DNA of 64,000 nucleotides from Takakia lepidozioides (GCA_030704615.1 CM060733.1:30318001-30382000); one strand, 5' to 3'; shown: positions 23,184 through 33,571, numbered from the stretch's first letter. Program-made: numbers and translations. The notes: generated by a model from the sequence alone, not told the origin.

Positions 23184-23569
23184 TGAAACTGAATGAAGTG
23201 GAGCGAAGGTGGCCTACGCACGAGAAAGAAATGAAGGCGGTGATGCATTGCCTTGAGCTTTGGCGCCACTATGTTGGTTCCAACCCGGTAAAGGTGTTCA
23301 CGGACAATATCACGGTGAAGTATTTTGCCACGCAACCTAAGTTGTCCCCAAAACAACTTAGGTGACAAGACACTTTGGCGGTGTTCGACGTGGATATCCA
23401 GTACAAACCGGGACGGGACAATGTGGTGGCCGATGCGTTAAGTAGAAAATAGCAACTCATGTTGGTGTACAGGGGCGAGACGGTGCTCCAAATGAAGATC
23501 CGGAAGGCTTACCGGAAGGATGAGATGGCGAAGTCCGTGATGCAGGACTTGAGGATGGGGGTTAAATCG
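23184..23569 (+). pseudogene. CV1 RNase H to integrase linker, inverted in place
   Basis: This block reads on the plus strand ([19 protein letters not shown] ... VVADALSRK), while all CV1 coding around it reads on the minus strand. In CV2 the same block (about 50252-50640) is collinear with the rest of pol. It covers the end of RNase H and the linker before the integrase zinc finger. Both edges fall in coding sequence: minus-strand GRPVAYE ends at 23570 and minus-strand [12 protein letters not shown] starts left of 23184. Two stops are also present inside. Confidence 0.9.
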
Positions 23570-25150
23570 TTCGTAAGCCACTGGACGTCCATCCTGCATG
23601 AGCGCACCCCCTATTGCGAAGTCCGACGCATCCGTATGAATCTCAAATGGACGGTCGAACTCCGGGATTTTGAGGACTGGAGCTTCCGCCATCCGTTGTT
23701 TCAACTCGGCAAAAGCTTGGCCACAGAAGGTGTTCCATACCCAGACTTTGGATTTACACAGAAGGTCTGACAGCGGCCCCGCGATCTTGGCGAAATTTCT
23801 CACATACTTCCGGTAATAGGAGGCGAGTCCTAGGAAGGATCGCACTCCCGGGACCAAAGTCGGAGGCTCCCAGTCCAAGATTGCCCTCACCTTCCTGTCG
23901 TCCATTTTGATCATATCCTGTGTAATCACATGCCCCCGGAACTCCACCTTTGTGACCCTGAATTCGCACTTTGAAGCTTTGGCATACAGCTTCCCTTCCC
24001 GCAATTTCTGGAACACCCTTTTGAGGTGCTCCAGGTGCTCTTCCTTTGTTTTTGAGTACACCAGTATGTCGTCGATGTATACGATCACAAAGTCATCCAA
24101 CCACTCCTGGAAAAGGCTGTTCATCAGCGTGCTAAAGGTTGCGGGTGCGTTGGTGAGCCCAAAAGGCATTACCAAGAACTCAAATGAACCATACCTTGTC
24201 CTGCATGCGGTCTTCTCCTCATCTCCTTCCACTACTCGAATTTGATGATAGTCGGAGCGCAAATCGATCCGGCTGAAATACTTCGCTCCCGCCAACCGAT
24301 CAAAAAGGTCGTCGATCCTTGGCAAAGGGCACCGGTTTTTTATAGTCACGTTATTCAGAGCCCTGTAGTCGACACACATCCGCAGCGTCCCATCCTTCTT
24401 GTTTGCGAATAGCACTGGGGCTCCATAAGGTGACTTACTCGGCCAGATGTACCCCTTTGACATTAGATCCTTGAGTTGAGTCTTCAGCTTGACCAACTCT
24501 CTGTGGCTCAACCGGTAGGGCGCCTTGGCAGGCGGCTCCAATCCCGGTATCACCTCAATCTTGTGGTCAATTCCTCTTCGTGGTGGCAAGCCGCTTGGTA
24601 AATCCTTCGGCATCACATCCTGGTATTTGTCCAAAATCCCCTTGATCCAATCTAGGCTCGGCTCCCTATCGCCTCCTCCCATCACTTGTCTTACGTAAAG
24701 CAAAAACTGGGGCTCGTGTGGCTCCTCCATGGCCCACTCCTTTGCTGACAACAGGTTTATTTGCCCTCCCACTGGGTTGGGCGTTTCCGACACTCTTAAA
24801 ACTTCGCCACCATTCCCACACGGTAACGTGATTATTCTCTTGCGGCCATCTATGACCGCTCCGGATTTGCTCAAAAATGTCATCCCCAAAATGAGATCCA
24901 CTCCATCGATCTCGCAAATGGTGAAGGTCTCACGTCCCTCCCAACTCCCCAGCTGAAAATGAACATCGAACGCCAACCTCGTCGCCAATTGTGGTTCTCC
25001 TTTGGCAGAACGCACCTCAATAGAGGCCCCCACATCACTCGTCGGGAACACCAGCTTCCGTGCCATTGTCGGTGTCATGAAGGAGTGCGACGCTCCTGTG
25101 TCCACCAACAACGACACGTTAGTTCCGGAGATTATCCCACTCACAAACAT
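23570..25150 (-). pseudogene. CV1 protease and reverse transcriptase
   Basis: A long open frame beginning with the retropepsin site [13 protein letters not shown], then [33 protein letters not shown] (Asp for the usual Gly), [12 protein letters not shown] and the catalytic [12 protein letters not shown]. RNase H begins with [19 protein letters not shown] and is cut at the inversion edge. Apart from the inversion this part has few lesions, so the damage to CV1 is mostly rearrangement. Confidence 0.9.
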
Positions 25151-25175
25151 TAACTAACTCCCTTTACGCAAAGCG

Positions 25176-26457
25176 TCAGTTTCTTTGATCATGTGGAATA
25201 TAATGTTGGTAGGATTTACCAAACATGGGTGTGGTAGGAATGCTTTGGCGACCTATGAGCACACAATAGTAGTTGCCTATCTTGCAAGTGTTGGCGACCA
25301 CCGCCTCTATCAAGCGGCTAATGGAAACTTCGGACAGCTCCGTGGCTGCCCGAGTCATATTCAATTGTCGGGGTTTTGTGCACTTCTTGGCCATGTGCCC
25401 GGGCTCCCCGCAATTAAAGCACACTCCATCGAACGTCGCATTCTGTCCGCCATAAGCCGCCGCACCTGATTTTCCTTTCGGAGCACCGGGTGCCACCTTG
25501 ACGTGTGAAGGCCCTCCCTTCGATTTCCATGTGCCATTGTCGCCGCGTGGCCTATTCCACTTCTTTTCCGGTCGGAAAGAGTCACCTTCTCGCCGGGTCT
25601 TCTTGTGGTTCAGCTCCGTACGGCCTTGTCTTTTGCCCCTAGGGACATCCAAGAAACATTCAGCCCTCTCAATTGCCTCGTTCAAAGTCTTAAGTGGCTT
25701 CTCCTCCAACTTCCGCCACAAAGTTGGCTTCTTCTCCGTCTTAGGTGGCTTCTCCCGCCACAAAGTTGAAGACCATTTCTGGTTCTGCCATGTCCGCGAC
25801 TTCGAGTAGCAGCACATTGAAAGCTTGAACATATTCCCGAATGTCGTCCGTTTGCTTCAAATTCCTCATCTTGTCCCGAGCGAGCCAAAACGCGTTGAGG
25901 GGCACAAACTGTCTCTTCATAAGTTCCTTGAACCCACTCCAGTTCAAGGTTTCCGGGTTTGGACCTTGGTCGTGAAGGTGTTTCTGCCACCATTGTTGAG
26001 CATAGCCCCTCAAATAGGTGGGAGCCACTTCCACCCGATCCTCGTCACTCAACTTGGCCGCCCGGAAGTACTGCTCTAGCTCCAAGAGCTAGGTGTTGAG
26101 TGCCTTCCGATTTCAGACGCCCTCGAAGGTGCCGGGTTCCTTAGGCTTCACCTTAAGCTTTGCCTTAGTGGAAGTGGCATTAGCCGCCTTTAACACGTTT
26201 TTCAGCGTCCCGCCAAACTACGCCAATAACCCTTTCCAAAAGGTTGCTGGCATTGGAGGCATCTGTTGGTCTGTAGGAGCTCTAAGGAATTCCTTAGGCT
26301 CCGACTCCTCAGATTCCTCCCGTTCTTGAGTGGCCTCGCTTTCAAAAGCATGCATTGCTTCCTCAAATGGCCGCTTCGGTGACTCGTCGCCCCCATCGGG
26401 CTCACCAGGATCATCATCTTTCGGGCCGTTCCGCTTTCGCTTTGGCTTGTCCGACCC
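25176..26457 (-). pseudogene. CV1 Gag with CCHC zinc knuckle, interrupted
   Basis: Starts MGSDKPKRKRNGP at about 26457 with a charged N-terminal region. A TAG stop near 26215 replaces the Gln of CV2, then the Gag core (LELEQYFRAAKLSDEDRVEV ... LMKRQFVPLNAFWLARD) and CFNCGEPGHMAKKC follow. Near 25700-25760 a short stretch is duplicated (EKKPTLWRKLEEKP region), shifting frames. The link to protease is rearranged relative to CV2. Confidence 0.85.
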
Positions 26458-26500
26458 CATGATGAGGCCGATCCCAAGGATGATCGCGTACTGAACTCTA

Positions 26501-26513
26501 AGCTCTGATACCA
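26501..26513 (-). promoter_or_regulatory. CV1 primer-binding site (initiator tRNA-Met)
   Basis: Minus-strand TGGTATCAGAGCT two bases inside the 5' LTR edge, the same as in CV2 and copia-M. Confidence 0.9.
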
Positions 26514-26515
26514 AG

Positions 26516-26903
26516 TGTCGCGCACCTCACTTTGATAAGCTTCCCTTCAAGTCATAGTTACTCACTTTGATGCGCGCGCCCAACTCCCAATCTGGCCGCC
26601 GGGCCAACTCGGAGCTTCGTCTCCTCACCGGGACATAATGGTCCCCCTTCACTCTTCCAAAAGACCCTCCACCAATTTGGGCCAAGTGGAGATTCCTTTT
26701 GGTAGATGGCAGTCCGGAATAGCTCAACACTCCTTGGTCGCTTTCCGGCTCGCTCGCTTACTCACTAGTTTTTGGTCACCAACGGGCTTGCACCGTTTTC
26801 GGGGTTACTACTCCCTATATATACTTTTGTGACTGTCCGCGGGGGTTTCACAAACAACCATGCCATTTTATGGCGAACCAACACGAAGACCCTCGATTCC
26901 CGG
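26516..26903 (-). repeat. CV1 5' LTR, truncated to 388 bp
   Basis: Matches the first 388 bp of the other LTRs from TGTCGCGCACC to CTCGATTCCCGG, then stops and runs into MULE2-type coding sequence. TATATATA at about 26815-26823 is kept, but the upstream (U3) part is lost. Confidence 0.88.
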
Positions 26904-26907
26904 AGTA

Positions 26908-27150
26908 GAATGATGAGTACTCAAGATGTGCGAACCTGCAACAATTGCGGTCAAAAGGGACACATAGCGGTCACATGTCCGAACTATGAGTCCATCCTGC
27001 AAGTGTGGATGAAGCAACTTCAGGACTCAGACTTGATGCTTGCACAAATTGCCCTTCATTGCCCATGGGAAGTGCAAAAAACCCATTCGCATCCGGGGTT
27101 GTAAACAATGTAAATTGTGTTTGGGTGATTGGTGCTTAGAACATAGGCCA
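26908..27150 (+). pseudogene. MULE2 C-terminal zinc-binding part
   Basis: Plus-strand frame with TCNNCGQKGHIAVTCP, a CCHC knuckle of the type found at the C-terminus of many MULE/FAR1 proteins. In a shifted frame at 27040-27145 comes a Cys-rich block (CKKPIRIRGCKQCKLCLGDW, then CLEH) that looks like a second metal site. It lies just outside the truncated end of CV1, so it is probably the downstream end of MULE2. The middle of the transposase between 20811 and here is missing. Confidence 0.6.
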
Positions 27151-27745
27151 GTCTGCTGCGACCTCAATCTGGTCCAGCAAGTCCGCTGGAGGGGACTGTT
27201 CGCAAGTAATCCGCTGCAAGACTCACGTGCGCCAGTCTGTTGCGACCTCAGTCTGGTCCAGCAAGTCCGCTGGCAGGCAGGTCCGCCGGAGGGGACTGTT
27301 CGCAAGCAGTCCGCTGCAAGATTCACGTGCGCCAGTCTGCTGCTACCTCAGTCTAATCCAACAAGTCCACTGGCAGGCGAGCCCGCCGGATGGGACTGTT
27401 CGCAAGTAGTCCGCTGCAAGACTCACGTGCACCAGTCTGCTGCGACCTCACTCTGGTCCGTTGGCAGGCGAGTCCGTCGGAGGGGACTGTTCGGAAGTCT
27501 GCTGGCAACCCAGTCCGCTCGGGATGCCCTCTGGCCAAGTCCGTTGCAAGACTCACTTACGTAAGTCCGCTGCGAGGTCAGCGCGGTCAGGTTTGCTGGT
27601 GGTGTCGTGAGGGCAACACTCATGGCAGGTCAGAGTGGGCGAGTCTGCTGCCTGAATCCGTTGGGCAAGTCCACTGGAACAGACAGGCAAACCAATCAAC
27701 CAGAGAGTCTACTGGGTTAGTGCCCAAGTCCACCGGCGAAGTCCT
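27150..27745 (+). repeat. CAGTCTGCTGCGACCTC / AAGTCCGCTGG repeats
   Basis: Five irregular copies of a ~95-110 bp unit containing CCAGTCTGCTGC, GACCTCAGTCTGG, AAGTCCGCTGG and GGGGACTGTTCG, with shorter words at the right end. All CAGTCYGC words are on the plus strand. It probably lies in an intron or untranslated part of MULE2. Confidence 0.8.
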
Positions 27746-27747
27746 CT

Positions 27748-28206
27748 TTGAAGTCTCTCATGGTTCATGCAAGTGGTGGCGACGAAGAGGGTTTGGGAAA
27801 TGCAACAGAGGGCCCTTCCACAGATGACTTCCCCTATGATGCGGAGCCTGTCCTCGTACCATCCTCTATGGATGAAGAATTTGCAGACATACTTCGTATT
27901 GTTGGTGACGACAAATACCTAGAGAAACATGTGTTGTCTTCTCTTCGTATCTGTAGGGGGCAGCTTGTTGATATTCTCGCCAAGAGTACTGCATGAATGT
28001 TGCACCCTGCGGCAGTAAAGAGCTTCCGTCCTCTAAATGACAACAACAATATGTTGTTGAGAATGAAACGGGATTTCGTTGAGGCATGGAAAACGCGACC
28101 CAAGGTCTTACGCAAAATAGGGAAGAGGGTTGGTGCCCCAACACCTGCAACACACATATACTCCAATATCCGGAGGGTTGCAGACCGTATACCAGTTGTA
28201 AAGTAG
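27748..28206 (+). CDS. Unknown open frame in MULE2 with one internal stop
   Basis: One frame from 27748 to 28206, interrupted only by TGA at 27994-27996. The first part is acidic (DDFPYDAEPVLVPSSMDEEF, ADILRIVGDD) and the second basic (MLLRMKRDFVEAWKTRPKVL). I do not recognise the family. Its composition is protein-like, unlike the repeats on either side. It may be a late exon of MULE2 or a separate small ORF. Confidence 0.45.
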
Positions 28207-28289
28207 AGTAGGAAATGGTACTGTATCATTCTCCCGATAAAATAAAATTTTGGCGGTACGATTGCATGTGCACAACCCTTCCAACCTGT

Positions 28290-28800
28290 CTGCCAACCAG
28301 CCTAGTAAACCAGTCTTCTAACGTCTGAACCAGTATGCTCAACCAGTTTTCTACCGTCTGCACCAGTATGCTCAACCAGTCTTCTGGTGTCTGAACCAGT
28401 CTGCTGTACCAGGCTGGGACTCAGTCTTCGAACAGTCTGTTGTGCCAGCCTTCTCCCGAGTAGACCAGTCTCCTGGTTCTGAACGTGCCTGCACGCAGGT
28501 GACCAGTGAGCCTCATGCAGTCTACCCATCAGACTGGCCATTCTGAGTACGGTGGACTCTCACTTACTCTACTGACCAGACTTGGCAGACTACTGGCCAA
28601 TGCCATCCGCCTGTACTTTACCTGCACTCCGGTGACTCTCGACAGTCTGCTCACCAGTGCAGACTCATGGTTCCCAATCGCATCTGCCAGTCTGCCGGAC
28701 TGGTCCCAACTCCTCAGTCTGTCAGACTCTCGTCAGTCTGGCGACATTGCCCTCTCCTAACGTCTACTCACCAGCCTAGGCATACCCTCTTCCCGTACTC
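28290..28800 (+). repeat. ACCAGTCTGCT-type repeats downstream of MULE2
   Basis: Irregular CAGTCTGC, CAGTCTTC and CCAGTATGCTCAACCAGT words throughout, sense-oriented with MULE2. No gene; the stretch 28800-29060 is also without one. Confidence 0.75.
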
Positions 28801-29069
28801 TGGCAGGTTGCTGACTCTCGGCTATTTGCTGACCAGTGGATTCCCTTGGTATGTTAAACAAAATGATTGTGTGTGCAGGGGTAAGTCCGCTTAACAACAT
28901 GCAGTGAATTGGTCACAAGTCTACAGCGAGTACTCCACACTGCACTCATAATCGACCAATAGGATGTGTATGCAAAGTCATCTTTTATTTCATTGCAAAT
29001 GCTCAAAAGCATGCTTACATGACAAATGCGTCCTATGGTGCATCTCTAATCTCCGGCCCAGATGGATAT

Positions 29070-30220
29070 CTATGAGAATACTGCTTTCTCAGCAGCGGCC
29101 AAACCAGTCAAGCTGTACCTAAGACACTGCATCCGTTGGCCAAGTGCAAACTTGAACGTAAACCAATATTTCGTGAAAGGTACTCCTCTCTCTGCCCTTT
29201 TAGAAGAGGTTTGACTATGCCCAGTTTGTAGCCATTCATAATATCCTTGGATGAAGGACATGATGTAAAACCCGCATTCCCAGCTGAATGGTTGTTGGGG
29301 CACTTCAGGCTGGTTGAACTGAAATGCCCTAACCTCCTCCCAACCCGGTGAATCAACACTGTAGCCTAAACACTCCGCATGCAGCTTTCGTATCCATGAC
29401 AAAACATATGGGCGACCATGCAAGGACTCGATGGAGTTCATATGAATGTAACAACCTTTCCGCACGTCGATGACAACAACACTCCAGTGCCCCCTGCAAG
29501 ATGATTCTCATGAGTCTCACGGCAGCAATCCTCTCAGCAGACCACTCCAACTGCCTCTCCAACAGACTCTACAAACTCACAAGTAGGCTGGGTCCTGGTC
29601 CTAGTACACTCAGCCAACTCAGCAGAGTCACGACTCAGCAGACTCAGAAGACTCATCACTCAACAGACTCGGCAGATTGAGCAGACTCATGAGAGTGGGC
29701 AGACCGAGCACACTGTCCTCATTCAAAAGACTGGGCAGATTTGCCAGACTGAGCAGACTGAACGGACTCAACCAGCGAGAGGTAGGTGTGAACGGAGTGA
29801 CGTCATTCAAAAGACTAGCCCCAGAGAACAGACTGGGTATGCGAGATCTTACTCCTCCACAATCAGAACGATTATATGATGGCAGTCTTTTATGTCGACT
29901 TTGCCGAGCCCAGGGACGCTCCAGCAAGAATGCAGATTGTCCACTAGCCTTTCCCGTGGCCCGTCCCAATATGTCATCACATGAGACCACGTTGAGGCTG
30001 GCAGAAGAGCAACAGTACTTGAGTACTTCTCCTCAACCGTCTTCTCATAGAAACGACACCACAGCTCCAACATTCTATCTGTGTACTCCGACTCCACCGT
30101 CTCAAGTGGCTTCAAGTCCGGAGGCCCGATGGAGCACTCATACCAGGGGTTGTCTTCATAAAAGTGAACCATGCAATGGCCGGCCCCATGTACGCAACGG
30201 TTTGAGCGGACTAACTCCAT
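29070..30220 (-). CDS. ULP1-like (C48) cysteine protease, exons B and C, MULE-associated
   Basis: Related to SUMO/ubiquitin-like proteases. Exon B (30220-29853) is acidic/helical and ends CHHIIVLIVE. A 359-bp GT-AG intron (29494-29852) is in phase, and exon C (29493-29070) starts with GHWSVVVIDV, the His of the catalytic triad. GCYIHMNSIES follows, with Asn where the family usually has Asp, then PQQPFSWECGFYIMSF, giving the oxyanion Gln and the catalytic Cys. It converges on MULE2. ULP1 genes carried by MULEs (Kaonashi-type elements) are known in plants, so I infer it belongs to MULE2. The Asn for Asp change may lower or abolish activity. Confidence 0.75.
29600..29845 (-). repeat. Intron of the ULP gene packed with CAGTCTGC words
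   Basis: The minus strand reads CAGTCTGCTCAGTCTG and similar words about a dozen times inside the intron 29494-29852. Confidence 0.8.
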
Positions 30221-30224
30221 TCAA

Positions 30225-30350
30225 CAGACTGCCCATACCAAGCGAACTGAGCGGACTGACCAGACTCACCAGACCGAGCGGACTGAGCAGACTCACACTT
30301 CTGAGTAGACTGGAGTGATCAGACTCAGCAGACTGGGAGGACTACTCACT
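30225..30350 (-). repeat. Second CAGTCTGC stretch between ULP exons A and B
   Basis: GAGCGGACTGAGCAGACTCA-type words on the plus strand, that is CAGTCTGC/CAGTCCGC on the minus (sense) strand, between the donor near 30350 and exon B. Confidence 0.75.
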
Positions 30351-30351
30351 G

Positions 30352-30590
30352 GTGCATTTGTTGCTGAAGAACCACTTTCTTGTCCGTATCCAATGTCATT
30401 TTGCGGTCCTTGTTCATGAAGACAGCGGACTTGCCTTTCTTCGCAGGTTTCTTGGCAACAGGACCCTCCCAAATTTCCTGAGTCTGCTCCACGACGGTCC
30501 GCTTCTTCGCTCTACTTGTGCCCTGGGATTTGGTGACTACTGTGGCCCGGTTCGATTCAGGAGACTGACGAAGTGATGCGGTCCTGCTTC
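30352..30590 (-). CDS. Probable upstream exon (exon A) of the ULP gene
   Basis: The minus strand encodes a Lys-rich segment (KKPAKKGKSAVFMNKDRKM and neighbours) that ends at a strong donor, CCA/GTGAGTAG. It has no stops over about 75 codons. It precedes exon B of the protease gene, separated by CAGTCTGC-type sequence. It may be a nuclear-localisation-like N-terminal part. Confidence 0.45.
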
Positions 30591-30668
30591 ACAAAATGAC
30601 TGTGTCTACAGGTTTGTTCACACTTGCAGGACCTGTATTGGCAGCCTCACGGGTCGCATGCGTTGAAC

Positions 30669-31561
30669 CACTATAAGAAAAACGCGGAATAACCACTGGC
30701 CCCCTTAACCACTCTTGTCTTTTACCACTTTATAAATCACTCCAAGTAATGGTAACCACTGGCCAGTGATCAATTCTGATGAAATGCCACGGTGGCGTCA
30801 TATGGAGTGGTTGGAAGTGGTTTCAACCACTGAGTAATCCACGTGTAATATTTAATTTTATATTTATTATTCGACATTTGGTCAAATATTTATATTAATA
30901 ATGATAATATCCGACATGGTACAGTGATAAATTATGAGTGGTTAAAGACACCTCAGTGATGGGAAGTGGTTGAAACCACTTTCTACTCCACGTGTAATAA
31001 TTTTTTTTAAAGATTTTTATCATTTCAAAATATATTATTCCACGTGGACGAGGATAATATACGTAGATCTGGAGTGGTTAAAGACCCCCCAGTGATTGGT
31101 ACCACTTGCACAGTGTGGAATGTGAGTGGTTAAGACCCTTTTGTAACTGGAACCACTCTTCAAGTAGGCACTTGTGAGTGGTTACATACACGTGAGTGAT
31201 TGGTACCACTTCTGTGGTGGGTTGTGAGTGGTTGAAGACACTCGAGTGATGGGAGGTGATTGAAACCACTTGCTACTCCACGTGTAATAATTCAATTTTT
31301 ATTTAAGATTTATCATTTCAAAATATATTTTTATTATGAACTATATTATTCCACGTGGACGGGGACAGTATACGTAGATCTGGAGTGGTTAAAGACCCCC
31401 ATTGATTGGTACCACTTTGAGAGTGGTGTAGAGTGAGTGGTTACAGACCATTATCCAAGGAGTGAATTTGGGAACCACTTGGCCAGTGGTTACGCGTGAG
31501 TGATTACATACACACCAGTGATTGGTATTACTTCTGTGGTGATACATGAAAAACTTTAGTG
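30669..31561. mobile_element. Possible CACTA-like non-autonomous element
   Basis: The left end reads CACTATAAGAAAAACGCGG, a CACTA-style terminus. The right end, reverse-complemented, reads CACTAAAGTTTTTCATG. The interior repeats GAGTGGTTAAAGACCC and GGTACCACT words in both orientations. The 3-bp flanks (AAC and GTT) do not match, so the call rests on the ends only. Confidence 0.4.
30966..31545. repeat. 290-bp tandem duplication
   Basis: The unit containing CTACTCCACGTGTAATAAT, CCACGTGGACG, GTATACGTAGATCTGGAGTGG and GATTGGTACCACT occurs twice with a 290-bp offset (30981 and 31271). A partial third copy starts at about 30826. Confidence 0.8.
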
Positions 31562-31774
31562 GTTTGTGTGTTGATGGAAAACCCAAAATCCATCCATCTA
31601 TCGCTACATTCATCCATCCAGTCATGAGTAGAAGGGACTTAGCGGTTTTTTTGTCTTCCCTACCACTATGGCATCTGTTTGTTTTCTTTGTGTCGAGTTG
31701 ATCGTGAGAGACAAACATGACAGAGCTGTGTTTGTTCTTATAGTGTCGAGTCTGATCATGAGAGACAACGGGCG

Positions 31775-32265
31775 GAGCTAGTGGGATAGGGGCAGACAAG
31801 GACTCAAGACCTAGAATCGGGGCATGAAGATGTGCACGATGGTGGGATAACCGCGATCGCAAGGTGTGGTTTTTTCTCAATGTACAATGACGAGCAGAGC
31901 TGGTGGGATAGGGGGCAGACAGGGACTCAAGACCTAGAATCGAGGCATGAAGGTGTGCACGATGGTGGGACAACCGCAATCGCAAGGTATGGTTTTTTCT
32001 CAATGTACAATGACGAGCGGAGCTGGTGGGATAGGGGGCAGACAGGGACTCAAGCCCTAGAATCGGGGCATGAAGGTATGCACGATGGTGGGACAACCGC
32101 GATCGCAAGGTGTGGCTTTTTCTCAATGTACGATGACGAGTGGAGCTGGTGGGATAGGGGGCAGACAGGGACTCAAGCCCTAGAATCGGGGCATGAAGGC
32201 GTGCACAATGGTGGGACAATCGCGATCGCAAGGTGTGGCTTTTCTCAATGTACGATGTGAAGAAG
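31775..32265. repeat. Four tandem copies of a 122-123 bp unit
   Basis: GAGCTGGTGGGATAGGG recurs at 31775, 31897, 32020 and 32143. Each unit holds CCGCGATCGCAAGG and CATGAAGGTGTGCACGATGG or close variants. Because 123 is a multiple of three, frames stay open on both strands (41-residue repeats); I regard these as by-products. A ~50-bp duplication (GTGTCGAGT...GAGAGACAA) precedes the array. Confidence 0.9.
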
Positions 32266-32445
32266 TTTGTCCATCCTGCAAATGCGGGCTCTTGGCTCAT
32301 GTTAGACATACCATGATTTTGTATTATTCCTGATGTTTACAAGGTTCTTGGGAGAGTCAGGTTGGTCTTAGCAGGTCGTGTTTCAAGGTCGTGTTTCAAT
32401 CTCTGCTCGCTCAGCTGCACCGTGGTGGTTCTCATGGACCAATCC
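32266..32445. other. Sequence at the right inversion breakpoint
   Basis: No gene recognised. It abuts the start of the copia-M 3' half at about 32446. Confidence 0.4.
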
Positions 32446-33500
32446 GCCATTACCACAGATCATAACTTGTACTACTTCAGAATAGATGGTATGATCATCA
32501 TTCTAGTTCTTTATGTGGATGACTTACTTATCACTGGCAATCACCACAAGAAGATTCAATGGTTGAGAGATTGCATTTGAAAGAAGCATTTGAAATGTCA
32601 GATCTGGGACTTGCTAGTTTGTACTTGGCGGCTGAGTTATTGCATCTAGAAAGAGGAATACTGATGACACAGAGGACATATGCGAAGAAGATGATTGAGG
32701 AATTCGGTCTTTGGGATGCCAATCCTGCCACTGTGCCCATGATTGAAGGACTGAAATTGTCATTGGATATGGGATCACCTGCTACCGAACCAGCTGTGTA
32801 TCGTAGGATGGTAGGGAAGCTCGTGTACCTAACGAATACAAGACCGGACTTGATGTTTTCTGTCTCCATAGTCAGCAAGTTTTTGTCGGCTCCACAACAA
32901 GCCCATCTCGATGCAGTTAAGCAAGTGATGAAGTATCTAAGAAGAACACTGGACTACGGACTATTCTTTCGCAACGGAGATGAGAGCATTCTAAATGCAT
33001 TCACTGATCCAGATTGGGCAGGAGACAATGATTCGAGGCACTCCACATCAGGTTACGTGGCTCGATTAGGGGAGAGTGCAATAACCTGGATGTCGAAGAA
33101 GCAACCAACTGTTGCTTTATCATCAACCGAGGCGGAATATCGTGCTTTGACAGAGGGAGCCAAAGAGATTACTTGGCCGAGGAGACTAGCTGAAGAATTG
33201 GGCATTTTGGAGGTTGGACCTACTGCTCTCTTTTGTGATAATCAAAGCAGTGCAAAGATTGCAAAGAATCTAGTTTTCATGCCAGGACAAAGCACATTGA
33301 GGTACATCACCACTATATTAGAGAGAAAGTCGAGAGTGGTGAAATTGACCTCATCCATGTTCCAACGCAAGACCAGATTGCAGACATACTCACCAAACCA
33401 CTCGGCAAAATCAAATTTGAGAAGTTCAGGAAAGATCTTGGAGTTCACAGCTTGTGCACCATTCAAGAGTGAGGGCATCAACTGCTTCGAAATTTTCTAA
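32446..33500 (+). pseudogene. copia-M reverse transcriptase C-terminal half and RNase H
   Basis: The YVDD site sits in LVLYVDDLLITGN. After a stop near 32579 the frame from 32559 continues with AFEMSDLGLASLYLAAELL, YRRMVGKLVYLTNTRPDL, then RNase H (FTDPDWAGDNDSRHSTSGY, MSKKQPTVALSSTEAEYRAL, LFCDNQSSAKIAKN). The extreme C-terminus is frame-shifted: the usual His-rich end is not in frame. The replication enzyme is therefore split between two loci. Confidence 0.88.
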
Positions 33501-33571
33501 CCGGAGCTTCCCTTAGCCAATTAGTTTGCAACATTGTCAACAGATAGAAGAGCTATTGTGGTGGTTTGAGG

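Larger units (their letters stand above)
20812..26903 (-). mobile_element. CV1: chromovirus-type Ty3/gypsy retrotransposon, defective
   Basis: Left (3') LTR 20812-21535, internal 21536-26515, right (5') LTR 26516-26903 truncated. Gag, protease, RT and integrase read on the minus strand, in the same family as CV2. Differences from CV2: a stop in gag, a ~385-bp inverted block inside pol, loss of part of the integrase C-terminus and of the chromodomain, and loss of about 350 bp from the outer end of the 5' LTR. It lies within MULE2. Only the left flank (TTATG) can be read as a target site. Confidence 0.92.

Noticed and set aside
27040-27827. Long repeat-containing frames (CCDLSLVQQVRW type)
   Set aside because: They follow the CAGTCTGCTGCGACCTC repeat unit and are matched by equally open antisense frames. 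Only the Cys-rich start near 27040-27145 may be real.
31389-32309. 306-codon frame of 41-residue repeats
   Set aside because: The tandem unit is ~123 bp, so frames stay open on both strands; no domain or start evidence.
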